Assembly (NCBI GenBank): GCA_000708835.1
Contig: DF237445.1
Span: forward strand, 1-64,000
Source: Klebsormidium nitens
Lineage: Eukaryota > Streptophyta > Klebsormidiophyceae > Klebsormidiales > Klebsormidiaceae
Reading direction: 5' to 3'
DNA length: 64,000 nt
Shown: in pieces, positions 38,801 through 51,345 of the stretch
Layout: every line of letters starts with the position of its first letter
Numbering within the stretch: position 1 is the first letter of the stretch
Notes under the pieces: model-generated
What the model saw: the letters and a program-made list of their open reading frames with translations, nothing else
What the model was told of the DNA's origin: nothing
The model's database searches: none
Translations under genes and position numbers: made by a program

Positions 38801-41800
38801 TCGTCCTCATGGATCGGAATCTCGTAATTGTCAATGGATCCAAGAGCATTCATTTCCCTGAAGCATTTTCATGACAAGGTGCATCATCAGTCTAGACGCC
38901 AGACGCGCTAACCTTCCCGCCACGATTCTCTGCATCCCACTGATCCCCACCGAAAAGACAACGGTGTCCGCGTCGAACGTCTCGTCCCCGCACACCACGC
39001 CCGAGACGGCCCCGGTCTGCTCGTTTAGAACCAGGTCTGACACGCGCTTGTTCGCCAGGAACCGTACGCCCTGGTTCTGCATGCGCTCAACCCACGGCCG
39101 GAAGATCTGCTCGCCCACCGTGCCCCGACACCAGACGACGTCGAAGTCGGCCTGCGCGAAGGTTACGAGGCAGTCTGAGTCCAAAGTAACTGTTTCAGGG
39201 CATCAACATTTGCATTTCACAAGGTTCGGTCGTACCGATTCGGGAGACGACATCGAAAGGCTCGAACCTTTGCTGTCAGACAAAAATGATACACTGATTT
39301 TTCCTGTTCAACGTCACATCTGTGCGATCTCACCTCTCCTTGTTGATTCATGAGTCGCGCCCTCCTCAAAAGCTGACGCGTAATGCCAACTTGCGGTCTG
39401 CATCAACCGCTTACCTCTGCCAACTCTGATACAAGCAGCTGATTGAAAAACGTGCAATGCGCTGCTGAGGCGCAAGTCTCCTAATCTGAGCGAAAGCAAA
39501 GAGCTCGCCCGTTTACCTGGTGCGCTAGGATGAAGTAGTAGAGCATGCCGAGCGCCGCGGCCGCGCTGCACTGCTCCCCCGGGGCGAATAGCCCGACCAG
39601 CAGCATCGGGTTGAACGCGTCGGTGTACACACGCTCCGAGCAGCCGTACATCTTGAACAGCTCGCGCGCCGTTACTGCAGACGAAGATATTTGTTCCGAG
39701 AAAAATAGGAAAAGATAGGCTTATGGACGTCTGGAACAAAGCTCGGGGGCCGGCGGAAGCGGGACCACATGAATCTAGGCCTGGACAATCAATGATTAAC
39801 ACGGTGGAGTAGACCTGCTTCAAGATATATGCACCTTTGATCTGGATCGGTGTGCGCTCGCCTGAGCCGACGGAGAGCCGACGGGACGGTCGAACGAATC
39901 AGTTCGGCCGACGTTTCGGCCAGCTTTTGTCCTCGTAGCTGCCTTGGTCGCCTGGTGAAAGCTTGCGAGAGATGAAAGTCGATGCAAGAGTGCCTCCGGT
40001 CCATGACGACTAAAAGGTTTCCGTGAGAATATTGACTTCACTCTCAATCGACGTCCTCTCCTGTACCCTGCAACACGTCCAAGCACAGCATGCTAGACAC
40101 AACAAATCCTTTTGTATATATTACTGACTGAGCATACGCCCCCCGCACTCACGTTTGTCGTACTTGCTCCACGCCTCGTCGCTGTTATCAAAGTCCACCA
40201 CCGCATACATCAGCGGGAGCGCCGTCAGCCTATCCGCGAGCGGCAGCCTTTGGAACTGCGTCCAGACGAAGGTGCCCAGGGGACTCGGCAACCGCGGCAT
40301 CTCCTGAAAGATGGGCGACTCGACTTCTAAGCCGAAGGGGCTGTACTGGGAAGATTTGGTCCAGTCGGTGAAGGGGCGCAGGCCGAGCTCGTCCGTCAGC
40401 GCGAAGATGTTGCGGTAGGGGTACCAGAAACCTGGGCGGAAGGGGTGGGGTTTCGGGAGAAGATAGTTTAGGGGACACACGAAGCCTGGGCGGAAAGTGG
40501 GAAACTTGGGCGGGTAGCAGATACTGTAAGCGTGAGCGAGAGGGGAGTGGATCTTTGTATGAGAAGCGGAAGGGGAGGGTTAAACTACAACAACTTGGGA
40601 GTGGGGGAGCAAATCAGAGGTGGCTTCGCTTTGGGCATGGGGTCTCAAAAAGCTGGGCGGGAGGGGATGCGGTCGGGCACTGAATTGGAAGATAAGCAAT
40701 AGTCTGTAACTGGAATCCTCTTTGAAGAGGAGAGAAAGTCAGAGGTGGAAATAGTGGTAGCTTACGTGCATCGGAGCACGTTCTGACCTTCCTGTCTCTT
40801 GGATCCTCGTCTGTCCGAACTTTCTGTTCCGATTCTCCTTTGAAGATCGATCACTCGAAAACTCCGGAATTAGTGCAGCTTTATGCAAGGCATCGTAGGC
40901 TCTCTTCAACTTGCCCGTTCTCTTGATAGAATGTACGCTTCGTTTTGGGTTTCCTTTTGTTCTTCATCTCGTTCCAAGCTCGTTAAACTTTACAAATCAA
41001 CGAGGTCATACTTACCGTCAGGGCTCCTGCCGTCAGCCCAAGCCCGACTGAGAATGGCATTTAAGTAGTTCTTAGATCTCTTGAAAAAAAGACCCACCGC
41101 CCTGAATTTTAATCTTTCTTACTTGTCGTTCTTTCTCCCATTCGTTCCTCCCTTTCCCTCAACCCTTCCCTTCTTCTTCGTTTCTTTCATTCAACAAAAT
41201 CAAGCTCCTGATCCGTCCGCCCACGGCTATTTGTGAAAAGTAAGTCTGGCGCGAACTCGAAACCAAACCCATGGAAGGATAGAGTTCTGTCCAAAAGTAA
41301 GGACTTAAAGCGCAAACTCGAATACTGCAAACCTCACTGCAAACCTCAACAAACTGGAATGTGGCCCCGGGCAGGACAACACAAACTTCAGGTTGACACC
41401 ACTTAACGGCTCACCATGTATCCCCACCTCAACGGAGCGGCCAGCGTCAGTCTTCCAGCCCGCCACTAGGCCCCCTGGCTGAGGCCCGGCCTCAAGCAAA
41501 GTGACATCAAAGCCCTGCAAAATGAAGACGTATCCTCGATAACTCTTTCCAGAGATGGGCAGGCTTCAAACACCGAAGCAGACCTCCAAGTTTAGTTCTG
41601 TGTTCCTCGTAAAACTGGCGGACAACTTTTTACGAATATGTCCGCAAGGAGTCCCTTGACACACTCCATCACTTCCAAAAGGAGCCCAGGTCCAACCCAA
41701 GACTCATATGGTGTGCGCTTTCTTGGCTTCTTGAGATATCAAATTCTCCCCTGAAAGATGTTCATTCCATGGTCCACATACTGTGATTTGAACAGCAAGT

Positions 41801-42612
41801 TGATCTTTAGAGCCCCTCATCAAATAACATCAAAGTCATCAGTTCTTTCATCCCACAATCTGAGCTTTCATTGTCACCGAACACGCAGCATCAATTTCGA
41901 AAGTGGTCATGTTTCAGATGGGGCAAGTGATCTGCTGAGCGCCTGTCCCAGAAAAGACAAGAGCTAGTGAGCCATGCTCTTTGGACCAGAACGTGACCAG
42001 ACTAGAAGACTGAGATAGGACGCTCCATCAAGCCCCAAAGCCTCTGAAGAAAGTAAGACTTTTGCAGAGGCCCTACTCATCCGCTTGACGCATCAGCAAG
42101 TCAAGCATAGAGAAGAACTTCTTTCTTGCCTGTTTGATGAGGTGGTGTGCTGCGCCCAGACCTGCCCACCCTGCCCCTACTACCACCACCTTTTTCTTTT
42201 CCTCACCCCCCCCTTCTTTCGCTGCTTCATGCCCCCCCCCAGAGAAACTCTCCTTCAGCTGCAACGATTTTCCATCACCCACTGGACCTACTTCCAAAGA
42301 GGCGCGTATTGAATGCCGGCCGCCTCTCAATGATTGATTCTTTCTGGGGCTTCTTTCAGTTAGTTGGACAGATGTGCATCCGAACCACTGCAGATCTCCT
42401 GATAAGAAGTTGCATGAAGACACCTGTGCGGACGGGTTTCCTACGTTCCTAGGGCTTCGGAAGCGCTGAGTAGATGGAAGATGGGCGTAGGGTCGATGAT
42501 GTGAGGTGGTGTGGCAAGCAATTGCTCCATTAGACCCAGAAGTCACTTGAGAGGATCGATGCAGGAATCGCACCCCCACAGGATTCCATGCTGGTGCGGC
42601 GACCGCCTGCAT
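35864..42612 (-). CDS. FAD-dependent oxidoreductase of the phytoene / zeta-carotene desaturase superfamily, plastid-targeted
   Basis: Ten exons on the minus strand: 42612-42130, 41514-41415, 40431-40153, 39674-39517, 39151-38913, 38505-38415, 38013-37885, 37263-37110, 36563-36469, 36046-35864; 1911 nt, 636 aa, in frame. About 130 N-terminal residues, rich in Ser, Arg and Thr, look like a plastid leader. The dinucleotide-binding site is [18 protein letters not shown], followed by the acidic end of the second strand in [27 protein letters not shown] matches the desaturase-type region after the FAD loop. The C-terminal part has [15 protein letters not shown] and [14 protein letters not shown], the usual FAD-binding tail. 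This places it in the amine-oxidase/desaturase fold and nearer to zeta-carotene desaturase than to monoamine oxidases. I cannot say it acts on carotenes: the central region differs from true PDS and ZDS as I know them. Intron 1 has a GC donor (CAG|GCAAGA). Confidence 0.88.
36879..36954. repeat. Inverted repeat, 12-bp arms, in an intron
   Basis: ATAGAAGCCCGA at 36879-36890 pairs with TCGGGCTTCTAT at 36943-36954, leaving a 52-base loop. It lies in the intron between exons 8 and 9 of the FAD oxidoreductase. Function unknown. Confidence 0.6.
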
Positions 42613-44294
42613 TGTGCAATGCTTTCCAAGAATTATCTCTCAGACAGTATGGTCTGCCGCCCTTCTTTCCACAGTTGGAGAGCGAGAACTTCTTATGCCC
42701 CGCAAATGACAGCGTGGTGAGTGTAGTGGTGAGAGGGCTCCAAAACTTGAAGAGCTTGTGTCTAAACAACGAATGGCAAAACTAAAACCTCAGGAACTTC
42801 ACGTTCGAGTTCAACTTCAAGCAGAGTTTTCCGAAGTCCTGCATTTGCAAATTGCAGTGACGCCCTTGCCTGGCAGAGGCAGTGGAAGTGGCTATGGAGT
42901 TGGCCACGTCGTCCATTTATCCGGACGCCGTCAGAATGTTGGTCCGACTGGTTGAAGGCCGTCCAGTTTTGGTATTTGATTCATGGACCGTCGATCTACC
43001 TCTGTATGGTCCTTCAAAGTTGCCCCTAAATTTTTCTCGGACGTCCTCATTATGAATGTGGTGTAATGCAGCCATTTGCCAGTGCCACTGATGAAGCTGG
43101 TGGCAGATTGGATTGCGCATTCATCCATTCAAGTGGCATTAGAATCGCCTTTGGGGCGTCATTAGGGCTGCAAAGCTGACTCCACAGTTTCAGATCAAGC
43201 CATCATGCAGAGGTAAGAAACTACTCTTTCATTGCAAATGCAGGGAGCTCGGAGAGCAAATGCTTCAGTGGCCCCCTTGTTATGCCTATACACTTTCAAC
43301 ATGCAGAATATCATATCCTTTTTTAATACCATAGAGACTCTTTTCCGTCAAACCAATCATCTGGCATGCCCCACACATATGCATTTGCTGTTGTGTGGTA
43401 GACTTGCTTACACCGCTTTTTCAGCTGAGCCTTTTTACAATCTACATTACAAGTCAGAACTATTGCCACCTTGAGCTGCCGCCGTGAGCTTTGCATCTTG
43501 CAGACGTCGGACATTCAAGCTCCCCTTTCCTTCTTGCATTGTTATGTTGCAAAGCCTTAGTTACTGTAGCTTTGACCCCAACTGCACCCGTGCTCCCAAT
43601 TGCAGAATGTGGGCTTTGTCTTCTTAAATTGAGGAAGTTTCGTCTCACCACTCAATGACACCATCAGGCGCGCGAAACTTGATTGCTTGATTGACAGGAT
43701 TCGGAACTTCACTCTCAAACAACTCAATCTTGTCCGAATTTTTGGCCACAAACTTTGACATGTGGGGTCGGCCGAAAGTTGTGGCTCAAACTTCAAGGGT
43801 TTAAAACTAAAGCTTTGCCGGTAGGACGGGTGCTTGTTTGCAGTAGCTATTTCATTGCAGCTACACCAAATGTATCGGTACATGGCACTCCTCCGATGCA
43901 TCTGCTATGACCAGAATACTTTCGAAAAGCCTGCACGCTTCAATCCAAGCAAAGACTCACTTTGGTTTCCACTCTTCTCATCTCAGATGCCTTGTCTCTT
44001 GTCTTGCAGTTGCACAGTTGTTGGCGCTGCGGCGCCCCAAGTTGCTGCTTGCCTGGGGCAGCACAGACTGGCAAAGTCTGGTGCGCAACACCAGTTCGCT
44101 GCCAAGGTCTGTTCACAACCACTGATCTCTTGCTGCCTTTAAACCCGCAACTCACCCAGCATTTGCTTGACAAGAGAAACGCCCCAAGACAAGTTGTTCA
44201 CTTACTACAAAGAGCATCACTGGTTTACAGTAGCCGGGCAACTCACGTTGATTGCTGATGACGTTCTAGAAGGTGCAAGAGAACTTCTGAGGTT
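42613..44294. other. Divergent intergenic region (FAD oxidoreductase / PsbP-like)
   Basis: About 1.7 kb. Short ORFs only. An upstream non-coding or leader exon for the PsbP-like gene could lie near 43900-44150, but nothing there was needed to complete its frame. Confidence 0.45.
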
Positions 44295-46496
44295 TTGTTC
44301 AATTGCCAAAAGTTGACATTATTCCCTGAACTGCAGATCCACCCCCAATTCTCCAAGTCTGTCTCCAAGCCAAGCAGCACCAGCAAGAGAGCATGTGTTG
44401 TAGCCTCCAGCGATGAAACTACAGGCAAGTTGCAACGCCCTGCAGATCCTCGTGACACTCCATGGACCCAACCCATCCTCCTGAAACTTATCATGTTCCT
44501 CAATCTTGGTGTCGTACATCGATAGGACTCGCTGCATCAAAGGAGTATCCTATTGATTGTCGGGTGTACTTACTGACAATTGACTTTGGCTCTGCCAGCT
44601 GCCCCTTCAACCACAAGAAGGGAGATCCTCCTAGGGGCTGCCACCGCCCTGAGCCTTGCCGCTCTCCCCGCGCAGGCTGCAAGTAAGGTCGCCTCACTCC
44701 CCACCATATACTCTTGGCAACCGATTGTCAAAGTCGTACCTTTGACTCTGGTCTAAAAGCGAAAAACTTCTGAAGCACTCTGTCTCTGACTAGGCGGGGA
44801 GCAGAGCTTTGATCTGTTCTCTTGAATCCTGATATAGGAGCGACCAAGTTATCGACGGCTCTCTCCTGTGTGTGCAGACGCTCCTGCAGGTTTCAAGGTC
44901 TCAGAGGATGCCTCTGAAGGATTCAAATTCCTGTACCCCTTCGGATGGGAGGTGAGCAATCCTCTGCAGCCTCGATCATTCTGCCTGTTTCTGTCATATA
45001 GTTCAAGGTTGTCCAAGCCCTACATAGCGTCCTTTGTCTGAGGAAGCCAGTCGTTCGTGAAGAGACGCTTCGAGCCCTTGAATTGCAGAGGCACCTCGAT
45101 CAGGTCCCAAGTGTTGGGTCACCCCTGTCAGAATTCTCACATCTTGGCACGCTGCCCTGGAGCGAAATCGAATAACTCGGTCATCAAATATCTGGCCAAC
45201 GGAAAAGCGTCGGACTCATGTTGCTGGTTGCTTCCCGTCAATGAACACTTTGAAGCAAGCAAGGCTCAATCTTTGTTTCTCATTTCGCAGGAGGTCTCGG
45301 TTAAGGGGCAGAAGGTTGTGTACAAGGACGTAATCGAGCCCCTGGAGAGTGTCAGCGTGACAGTTATTGGCACCGAGAAGGAAAAGCTGAGCGAGATTGG
45401 GAGCCCACAAGAGGTACGATCCGGTGAATCTGGACCTTTTGTCGCTTGCCTCCAGAAAAGCAAATGACGAAGCGCCATTCTCGTGAACACAGTGTGACGG
45501 CAGACCCAATTCTATGTGGAGACGGTCGAGCAGCGCGATATATCCTTGCAAGACAGTGCAATTGCAAATGGTAGGTTTTCCCACTTGTCACCACACTCAC
45601 GGCATGCTTGGCAATCTGCAGGTCGCCCAAAACCTGATTGATCAGGTGCTAACGTCACCCACTCAAGAGCCCAAGCTCTTGTCTGTGAACGAGGTAGGGT
45701 GTTCTGTTTGCTTCTGGTGCTCGCCGATTTTCGAGTACATCAAGTCTTTTGTGCGAGAGAATCATACAAACTTATCGACATCGCTAGGCATATGAGCTGT
45801 GGATACATGATGCTCTTTTGTTGTTCGCTTCACTTTCAGGTATTTGCTGCCAGGAAAAGCACAGCGCTTACAATCAGTTCTTGTGCACATGCGGCCTCCT
45901 CTTATTTCGCCCGTGAGGATGAACTAATCGTTTACAGAAAGGAGCAGTTTCTAACTAGAGAATCATCCGAAGCCGCTCGAATCAAGCCGCCATTCTAGGT
46001 CTTCTCTTATGCTGGCAGGGCATCATTGCCTTGCTCGCTCAATCCTCCAGAACGGACCAATGGCTTTCGTGATGAGATTTACTTTTTGTCCAATCGCAGA
46101 AAAGCGACGGCAACGGGAAGACGTACTACCAGTTTGAGTACACGGCAAAGTCCCGCAACTTCACGAGGCATGCGTTGACGACCGTAGGCATTTCTAGAGG
46201 TGAGGATCACTTCGTAACTGTATGTCAACTCTGAATGAGGGACATGAGATGGATTTCACAACCATATACCCAATGGCTTGAGAGCTGCCTCCTGAATAGG
46301 ATGTGGGCATTACATATGGGGATCGTCTCGAACTCATGTGCGCACAACCTTGAACAAGGAAACTTACACGGAAGACTTCTGGTGTGGCCTTGCAGGAAAA
46401 TTCTATACCCTCACAACAGGAGCAAACGAGAGGAGATGGAACAAGGTCAACAACAAGTTGCGCACTGTGGTCGATTCGTTCTCGCTAGCATATTGA
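44295..46496 (+). CDS. PsbP-domain thylakoid-lumen protein (PPL1-like)
   Basis: Seven exons: 44295-44424, 44599-44682, 44878-44951, 45291-45413, 45622-45693, 46100-46199, 46396-46496; 684 nt, 227 aa, in frame. The N-terminus is a Ser/Lys-rich transit region. Exon 2 encodes TTRREILLGAATALSLAAL followed by PAQA, a classic twin-arginine lumenal transfer signal with an AxA cleavage site. The PsbP domain begins at GFKVSEDASEGFKFLYPFGW. It continues through IEPLESVSVTVIG, GSPQEVAQNLIDQVL and YYQFEYTAKSRNFTRHAL, and ends FYTLTTGANERRWNKVNNK. The last motif is shared with PPL1-type proteins, which help repair or assemble photosystem II, more than with the oxygen-evolving PsbP subunit. The choice of PPL1 over another PsbP-domain paralogue is inference. 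Intron 1 has a consensus GC donor (CAG|GCAAGT). Confidence 0.9.
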
Positions 46497-47972
46497 GCTG
46501 CATGTGTTGCAGCAAGAATCTATTGATCTGCAGAAAGTCTGAAATTTTGTAGAATTTCAAGAGGCGCACCCTATCACAAAGGCCTGCTTTGCCTCGAACC
46601 AGAGCCGTGTTGCCATCGACTGACAGTGTAGGGAACTGAAGAGCCAAGGGTTTGAACCTGATTGCTTGCTAGAATGTCCCTTCTGGGTTGCCTAAGATAA
46701 TATTGCGTGTGCAAATCAATCAAAAGCTGGCAGTACATTCACAGCAACCTTCTCCTCTTCTGTCAACATGAATTGTGGCGGCCCAGGCTACCTCAATGGT
46801 GGGCCTGCAGTTCTGTCCAGTCGATCATTGTCGAAAGCTGCTGTGCATTCAAGGTGCTGTCTGCACACACTGTAAACATTATGAACAACGTGTGATTCGA
46901 GTCTTTGTCAAAGATCTTGGCAAACGATCTCGCCATGTGAATGGACTGTTGCACTATAACTGCAGCTCAGGATGGGTTGTCGCATAACAAATCGCCCTTT
47001 CGTGTGCCAGTTTCGATATGATAGATTGAATTCGCATGATCGGATCACATGATGCATGCACCTAGTTGCCGCACTACTATTACTGCAATTTTAGGAAAGC
47101 CCGCGCTCGGCGCTAACCATGCGTAGCATCATTGCACAGCTGGAGGTGCTTTCACATGCTCTAGTACGACGTACTCAGTTGTACGCCACAGCAAGCACCG
47201 AGAAATCATTGGAGTGGATCAACTCATCAGTGAACGGCTTCCTCTGGTACCTTCTGGGCACCGCCGGCTATATACTGCCAATGTTGCAGTTAATTCGAAT
47301 TTAGATAGATCAAGTTTGGCTGTACGTATAGATAACAAGATAGTGTAGTACCTTCAAGTGACATTCTGAATGGCCTACCTGAAAACTGCAGCGCCGAAAT
47401 TCTAACCTGCTCTGCACGTCGGATTCACCGTTCGATATCCAGTTTGTATCTCCCATAATCCAAAAATTCAAATTGCCCATCGTACATCGACGCTATATAC
47501 TTGGACAATCACTTCGATAGTCACTCTATGCTAACGTCGATGTCATTGTCAGCTTCTGCCACTGTTCCAAAAGTAGCCAAAGCTAAAGTCCCCCAATAAG
47601 TGCAAAAGCAAAGTCGACGCAATCTGCGCAATCCGCAGTCGTTGCTTCGGTAACAGAGGTGAACCACCGACTTGTGCGAATAGCGCTCGCCTGAACCCCC
47701 ATCCGCCGGAACTGCAAAATTGGCACTGGATCGAGCCCAAGTGAGGGTCCGGCTTTCGAGCCCTCGGAACGAAAGCAGGCGCTCCCAAAAGGCGTACATC
47801 AACTGTAGCCCGTTGATACCCGCGAAGTTATCACTTTGCCGGTGATGTGCGCGGGCGTAGTCTGTACATTGGCTCACACGAGATTGAACACGCACTGAGG
47901 CCATGGACTAGGGCGAGAGTCCAAGAGACTCTGCAGGGGGCCGAGAATTCTCATACGTCAACTTGGCTGACG
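46497..47972. other. Convergent intergenic region
   Basis: About 1.5 kb between the PsbP-like gene and the small minus-strand ORF. No family-recognisable coding sequence; minus ORFs at 47521-47904 are open but look compositionally unlike protein. Confidence 0.4.
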
Positions 47973-48485
47973 TCACGCCTGCAGCTGCAGGATGACCGTC
48001 TCCCCGGTCGCCCCGTCCGAGTCCTCGTACTCTCCCTCGTCCGGGAAAAAGAGATCCACCTCGTCGCTCGACATCGAATTCCAGTCCGCATCAGCGTCCA
48101 AATCAGACGCCGCTGCGTCCGAATCGGCTTCATCAGCGTCCGACGCCGTCCAAAAGCCCCACCGGTGCAGCCGCAGACTCTCCACCAGAACGTTAACCCG
48201 CAAAGACCGCAGTACGGACGCCCGGCAGCCGTCCGATTCGCCGTTTGAGCAGTGATCGGTGGGCGTCCGGGAAACGCCAACGCGTCCGCTGTCTGCGTAC
48301 TCAGGTGTTGGGTTCTCTGAAGGGCGCAAGTTCTCGCCGCCGACGGGAATGAACTTGGTCTGCTCGAGTGCGGAGTTGCCTGGCAAGGAAGAGACGAGGC
48401 GAAATGTTTTGCGAAAATCCTGACAGTCCATCATGCATACGGGATGGAAGTTGAAAACAACGATAACAACGATCAAGGACAACAT
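47973..48485 (-). CDS. Small hypothetical protein with N-terminal hydrophobic segment and acidic C-terminus
   Basis: An unspliced ORF of 170 aa. Residues 1 to about 17 (MLSLIVVIVVFNFHPVC) are hydrophobic and could act as a signal peptide or anchor. The middle is Ser/Pro/Asn-rich with a few Cys. From about residue 115 the chain is strongly acidic, with DADEADSDAAASDLDADAD and a second run FFPDEGEYEDSDGA. I recognise no domain. Codon composition is GC-rich in the acidic half, like the neighbouring genes. It may be the single exon of a short gene or one exon of a longer one. Evidence for real expression is only the ORF length, the signal-like start and the biased, non-random protein composition. 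Confidence 0.4.
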   Translation of the reverse strand: MLSLIVVIVVFNFHPVCMMDCQDFRKTFRLVSSLPGNSALEQTKFIPVGGENLRPSENPTPEYADSGRVGVSRTPTDHCSNGESDGCRASVLRSLRVNVLVESLRLHRWGFWTASDADEADSDAAASDLDADADWNSMSSDEVDLFFPDEGEYEDSDGATGETVILQLQA

Positions 48486-51345
48486 CTTGAAGAGGACTTA
48501 GAGACGCAAGCAGTCAAGAAAGCTTTGGATATAGCAAGTGGTCGAAAAGCTTTCGGTCGGACAGAATATGTCAGAGGGGCAAGGACTTTAGAGGGCTTTG
48601 GGAACAAGTCGTAATCAGCTTTCGCTGGCTCAGAAATGCCGAAAAGAAAGCCGCTTGCTTCTCGAAGAAGGCCAACTCCTGAAGTCTCCTAATTTGGGAC
48701 AGAGCATACGACAGCGCGACATGGGTTGACAGCCCAATCGGGCTCTTAACCACAAAATCTGAATACCCTACAATACATTTTTGTGTAGACTTGTGTAGAC
48801 TTAATTTAACAATGCCGAACTTGACTGGATCGTTGGCCTGCGACATGAAGAAGTTGTTACTGCATCGAACAGGCACTCCGTTGTGCTCGAGGACATCAAA
48901 TTCTCACCACTTGCAACAGTTATGCTGTGCGCGTCCGAGTCTCTGCTCTCTGCGGGCTCGTCAGTCTCAACCTGCAAATAAGCCAGCACGTTTCTACTTT
49001 TTGCGGAAACGTGCGGATAAAAAGGAACGCTAAACTTGAAACAAGCTCACTAAGGTTTGTCGTGCGAGCACAGCGTTCTAGGCGCGGAAAAGGTTCTGTC
49101 AGTTCTCGAGACAAGGCACCTCTGAAACGACTTTACGTTCCATCTAGTTCCTTTGCAGGAAGCCCCATAAGGAAAGGTAGTGTCGGCGTTGTCATTGACG
49201 GCTTGTTTAGTTTCCTTGAAGATATCTTTGACCAGGTTTGGGCCACTTTTCAAGAGTGTATTGCCCCCAAACCGTTACAGCTGTTAGAACTCTACAACCG
49301 CCGTTTGCGACGGGCAACGTCTCCACTTCAGAATCATGCCAAGGTGATTACCTGAGAAAGCGATGTAGATTTAACCAGGACCAGGTAACGGAAGGCCGTC
49401 TTACATTTGAGGCTGCCAAGGACGGCGCAACCAAACTCGCAAACGACCGACGGACGGATGCGCCAGAGACATGGAACTTGTGCCGCTGGACTGTGCACAG
49501 TGCCAGAAGCATGAGCCCTAAGACGACCGCATTTCTGCCGGACCCCGCCATCGGCACCCTTGATTGATTCACCAAAACCCCGTACGTATCTGCCCTTGCT
49601 TTTCGAATGCAGATTTCAATCTATGAAGGTCGATTGGCCTTTAATGCTTCTCGGTAGTATGGGCAAGGATTAAGGGCTTGGTAAACGCGGTATTACCCAC
49701 GCAAAAGCACTCCTGAGGCTCTACCTTTTACCTTTTCGAAACAAATTCCAGGTCTGGGGTTCGGTTCTCCCTCAGCTGGCCCGATTCCGCTTGAATCTTG
49801 CTAACGCTAGTGGATTCAATCCATCGTTGCAATGCTACACAAGCACTACGACTACACAGGAAAATGATGGTCCCTATTGGTAGAAGGGCGATATGCCTGC
49901 GTGAAATTCAGTGCGCACATTCTCATGGCGGAGTGAATTGCAGACCAGAGTCTTCCCGCTATCGTGCCCCGTCTTCAAATGCTCGCCCCTGACCGAACTT
50001 AGCTCCCGCTTGCAGGTAATCTGTCTTCAATGCTGAGGGGTAAAAGTTTTTGTGTTGCCTTTGTAGTCTGTAGTTCCGCTCAATGCAGCATCAAGCAGTG
50101 GCAACACATCAGTGCGCATGAAGAGGTAAGGGAAGAGTTCTTGCAGCGTAAAGTGGATGTATAACGTAACATGAGTTGCCAATGGGAGCAGGTCTAAGTG
50201 CATGCCCCTAGTGCGCCGGATGGACTCTGTAATCGATCGATAATAAGAGAGCACAAGTATCTGCAGCGTGCAATCATTCTTTCTGATGTTGCCGATCTGT
50301 GGATCAGCGAATGGATAAGGCTAGTCATCATTACGACGTGGAAAAGTGAAAAGCGCACCTGGATTCCTGCCAAGTCGGCTGCTGCCCGCGTTTGAGCAGC
50401 ACGTGGTGAGTCGTCGACCAATGAAAGTCGTATGGCTTTAGAGCACGCGAGTTTCTGGCTCAGGAGATTCACTGATCCTATAAATAGCCCTCGTACGTGA
50501 ACATGATTCATAGAGTGACTCACAAGCACATGCATGCAGTCCTACTGTTCAATATTGCTTTAGAAGAATTCTACCAGTTGTTGAGACGTGCCACTCGCCG
50601 CCAGCTTGAGAAAAGTGTCGATCGTTCCCCTTCTTAATATTCCAAAGCTGTTCTAACTCCAAGTTGGCCCAGACTCTTTTGAGCAACTGCCACACTCTTG
50701 ATCACATTTCGCGCGAATGTTTATCGAACGGCTAGAGTTTCATCGAGCTCTTATCTCACGGCCTACAAATACTTGCCACGTTGGGGCCAATATGGCAAGA
50801 GTAGACGACGTACAGTGCTGCAGCCGGAGCCTCAGGGAAGTGCTCGAGCTTGCAAGTTTGCAAGTCGCAGCTGCATGGCGCCAGTTGCTTCGCGCATCCA
50901 AGCATTCAAGCTCAAGTGATGAGGACAAGAGCTTGGAAAACCAGGAATTTTTTTGAATTGCTGATAGCAGTGATATCAAAGGCCCGAATCCTGCAATGCT
51001 GTGGCAAAAGCCGGCGGCGGCAGCTCGGTTACTCCAAATTATGTGAGCATGATAATCTTTTTGCTGAAGCAATGCTGCTCTTAAAAAATCCCTACTCCAA
51101 GCTCTGCAGGCGACCTACAAACACATCACCAGGGTTAGGAGGAAGGTGCAATCTGCCCTTAAAAGCTGCCTGCCGGTTTCTAAACTGCGCCGCACACATC
51201 AGCCATTCTTAGAAGTAAACAGATTGCATAGTCAGTTCCGGTGCTCTTGAAACTTTGCTCAACATGTTTCCAAGGACCAGCTGACAGCGAAGGTGCCCCG
51301 CATTGAGCGCACCAGTCCGCTGAAGGTGCGCTACTGTTACTTTCA
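48486..51345. other. Long intergenic region without a supported gene
   Basis: About 2.9 kb upstream of the Nudix gene. The longest plus-strand ORF (48927-49355, 142 aa) has a basic middle and a hydrophobic patch but no family match that I can name. No repeats or RNA genes were seen. Confidence 0.4.

Noticed and set aside
48927-49355. 142-aa plus-strand ORF
   Set aside because: Some protein-like stretches (VVIDGLFSFLEDIFDQVW) but no recognisable domain, no supported splice partners and no clear start; not listed as a gene.
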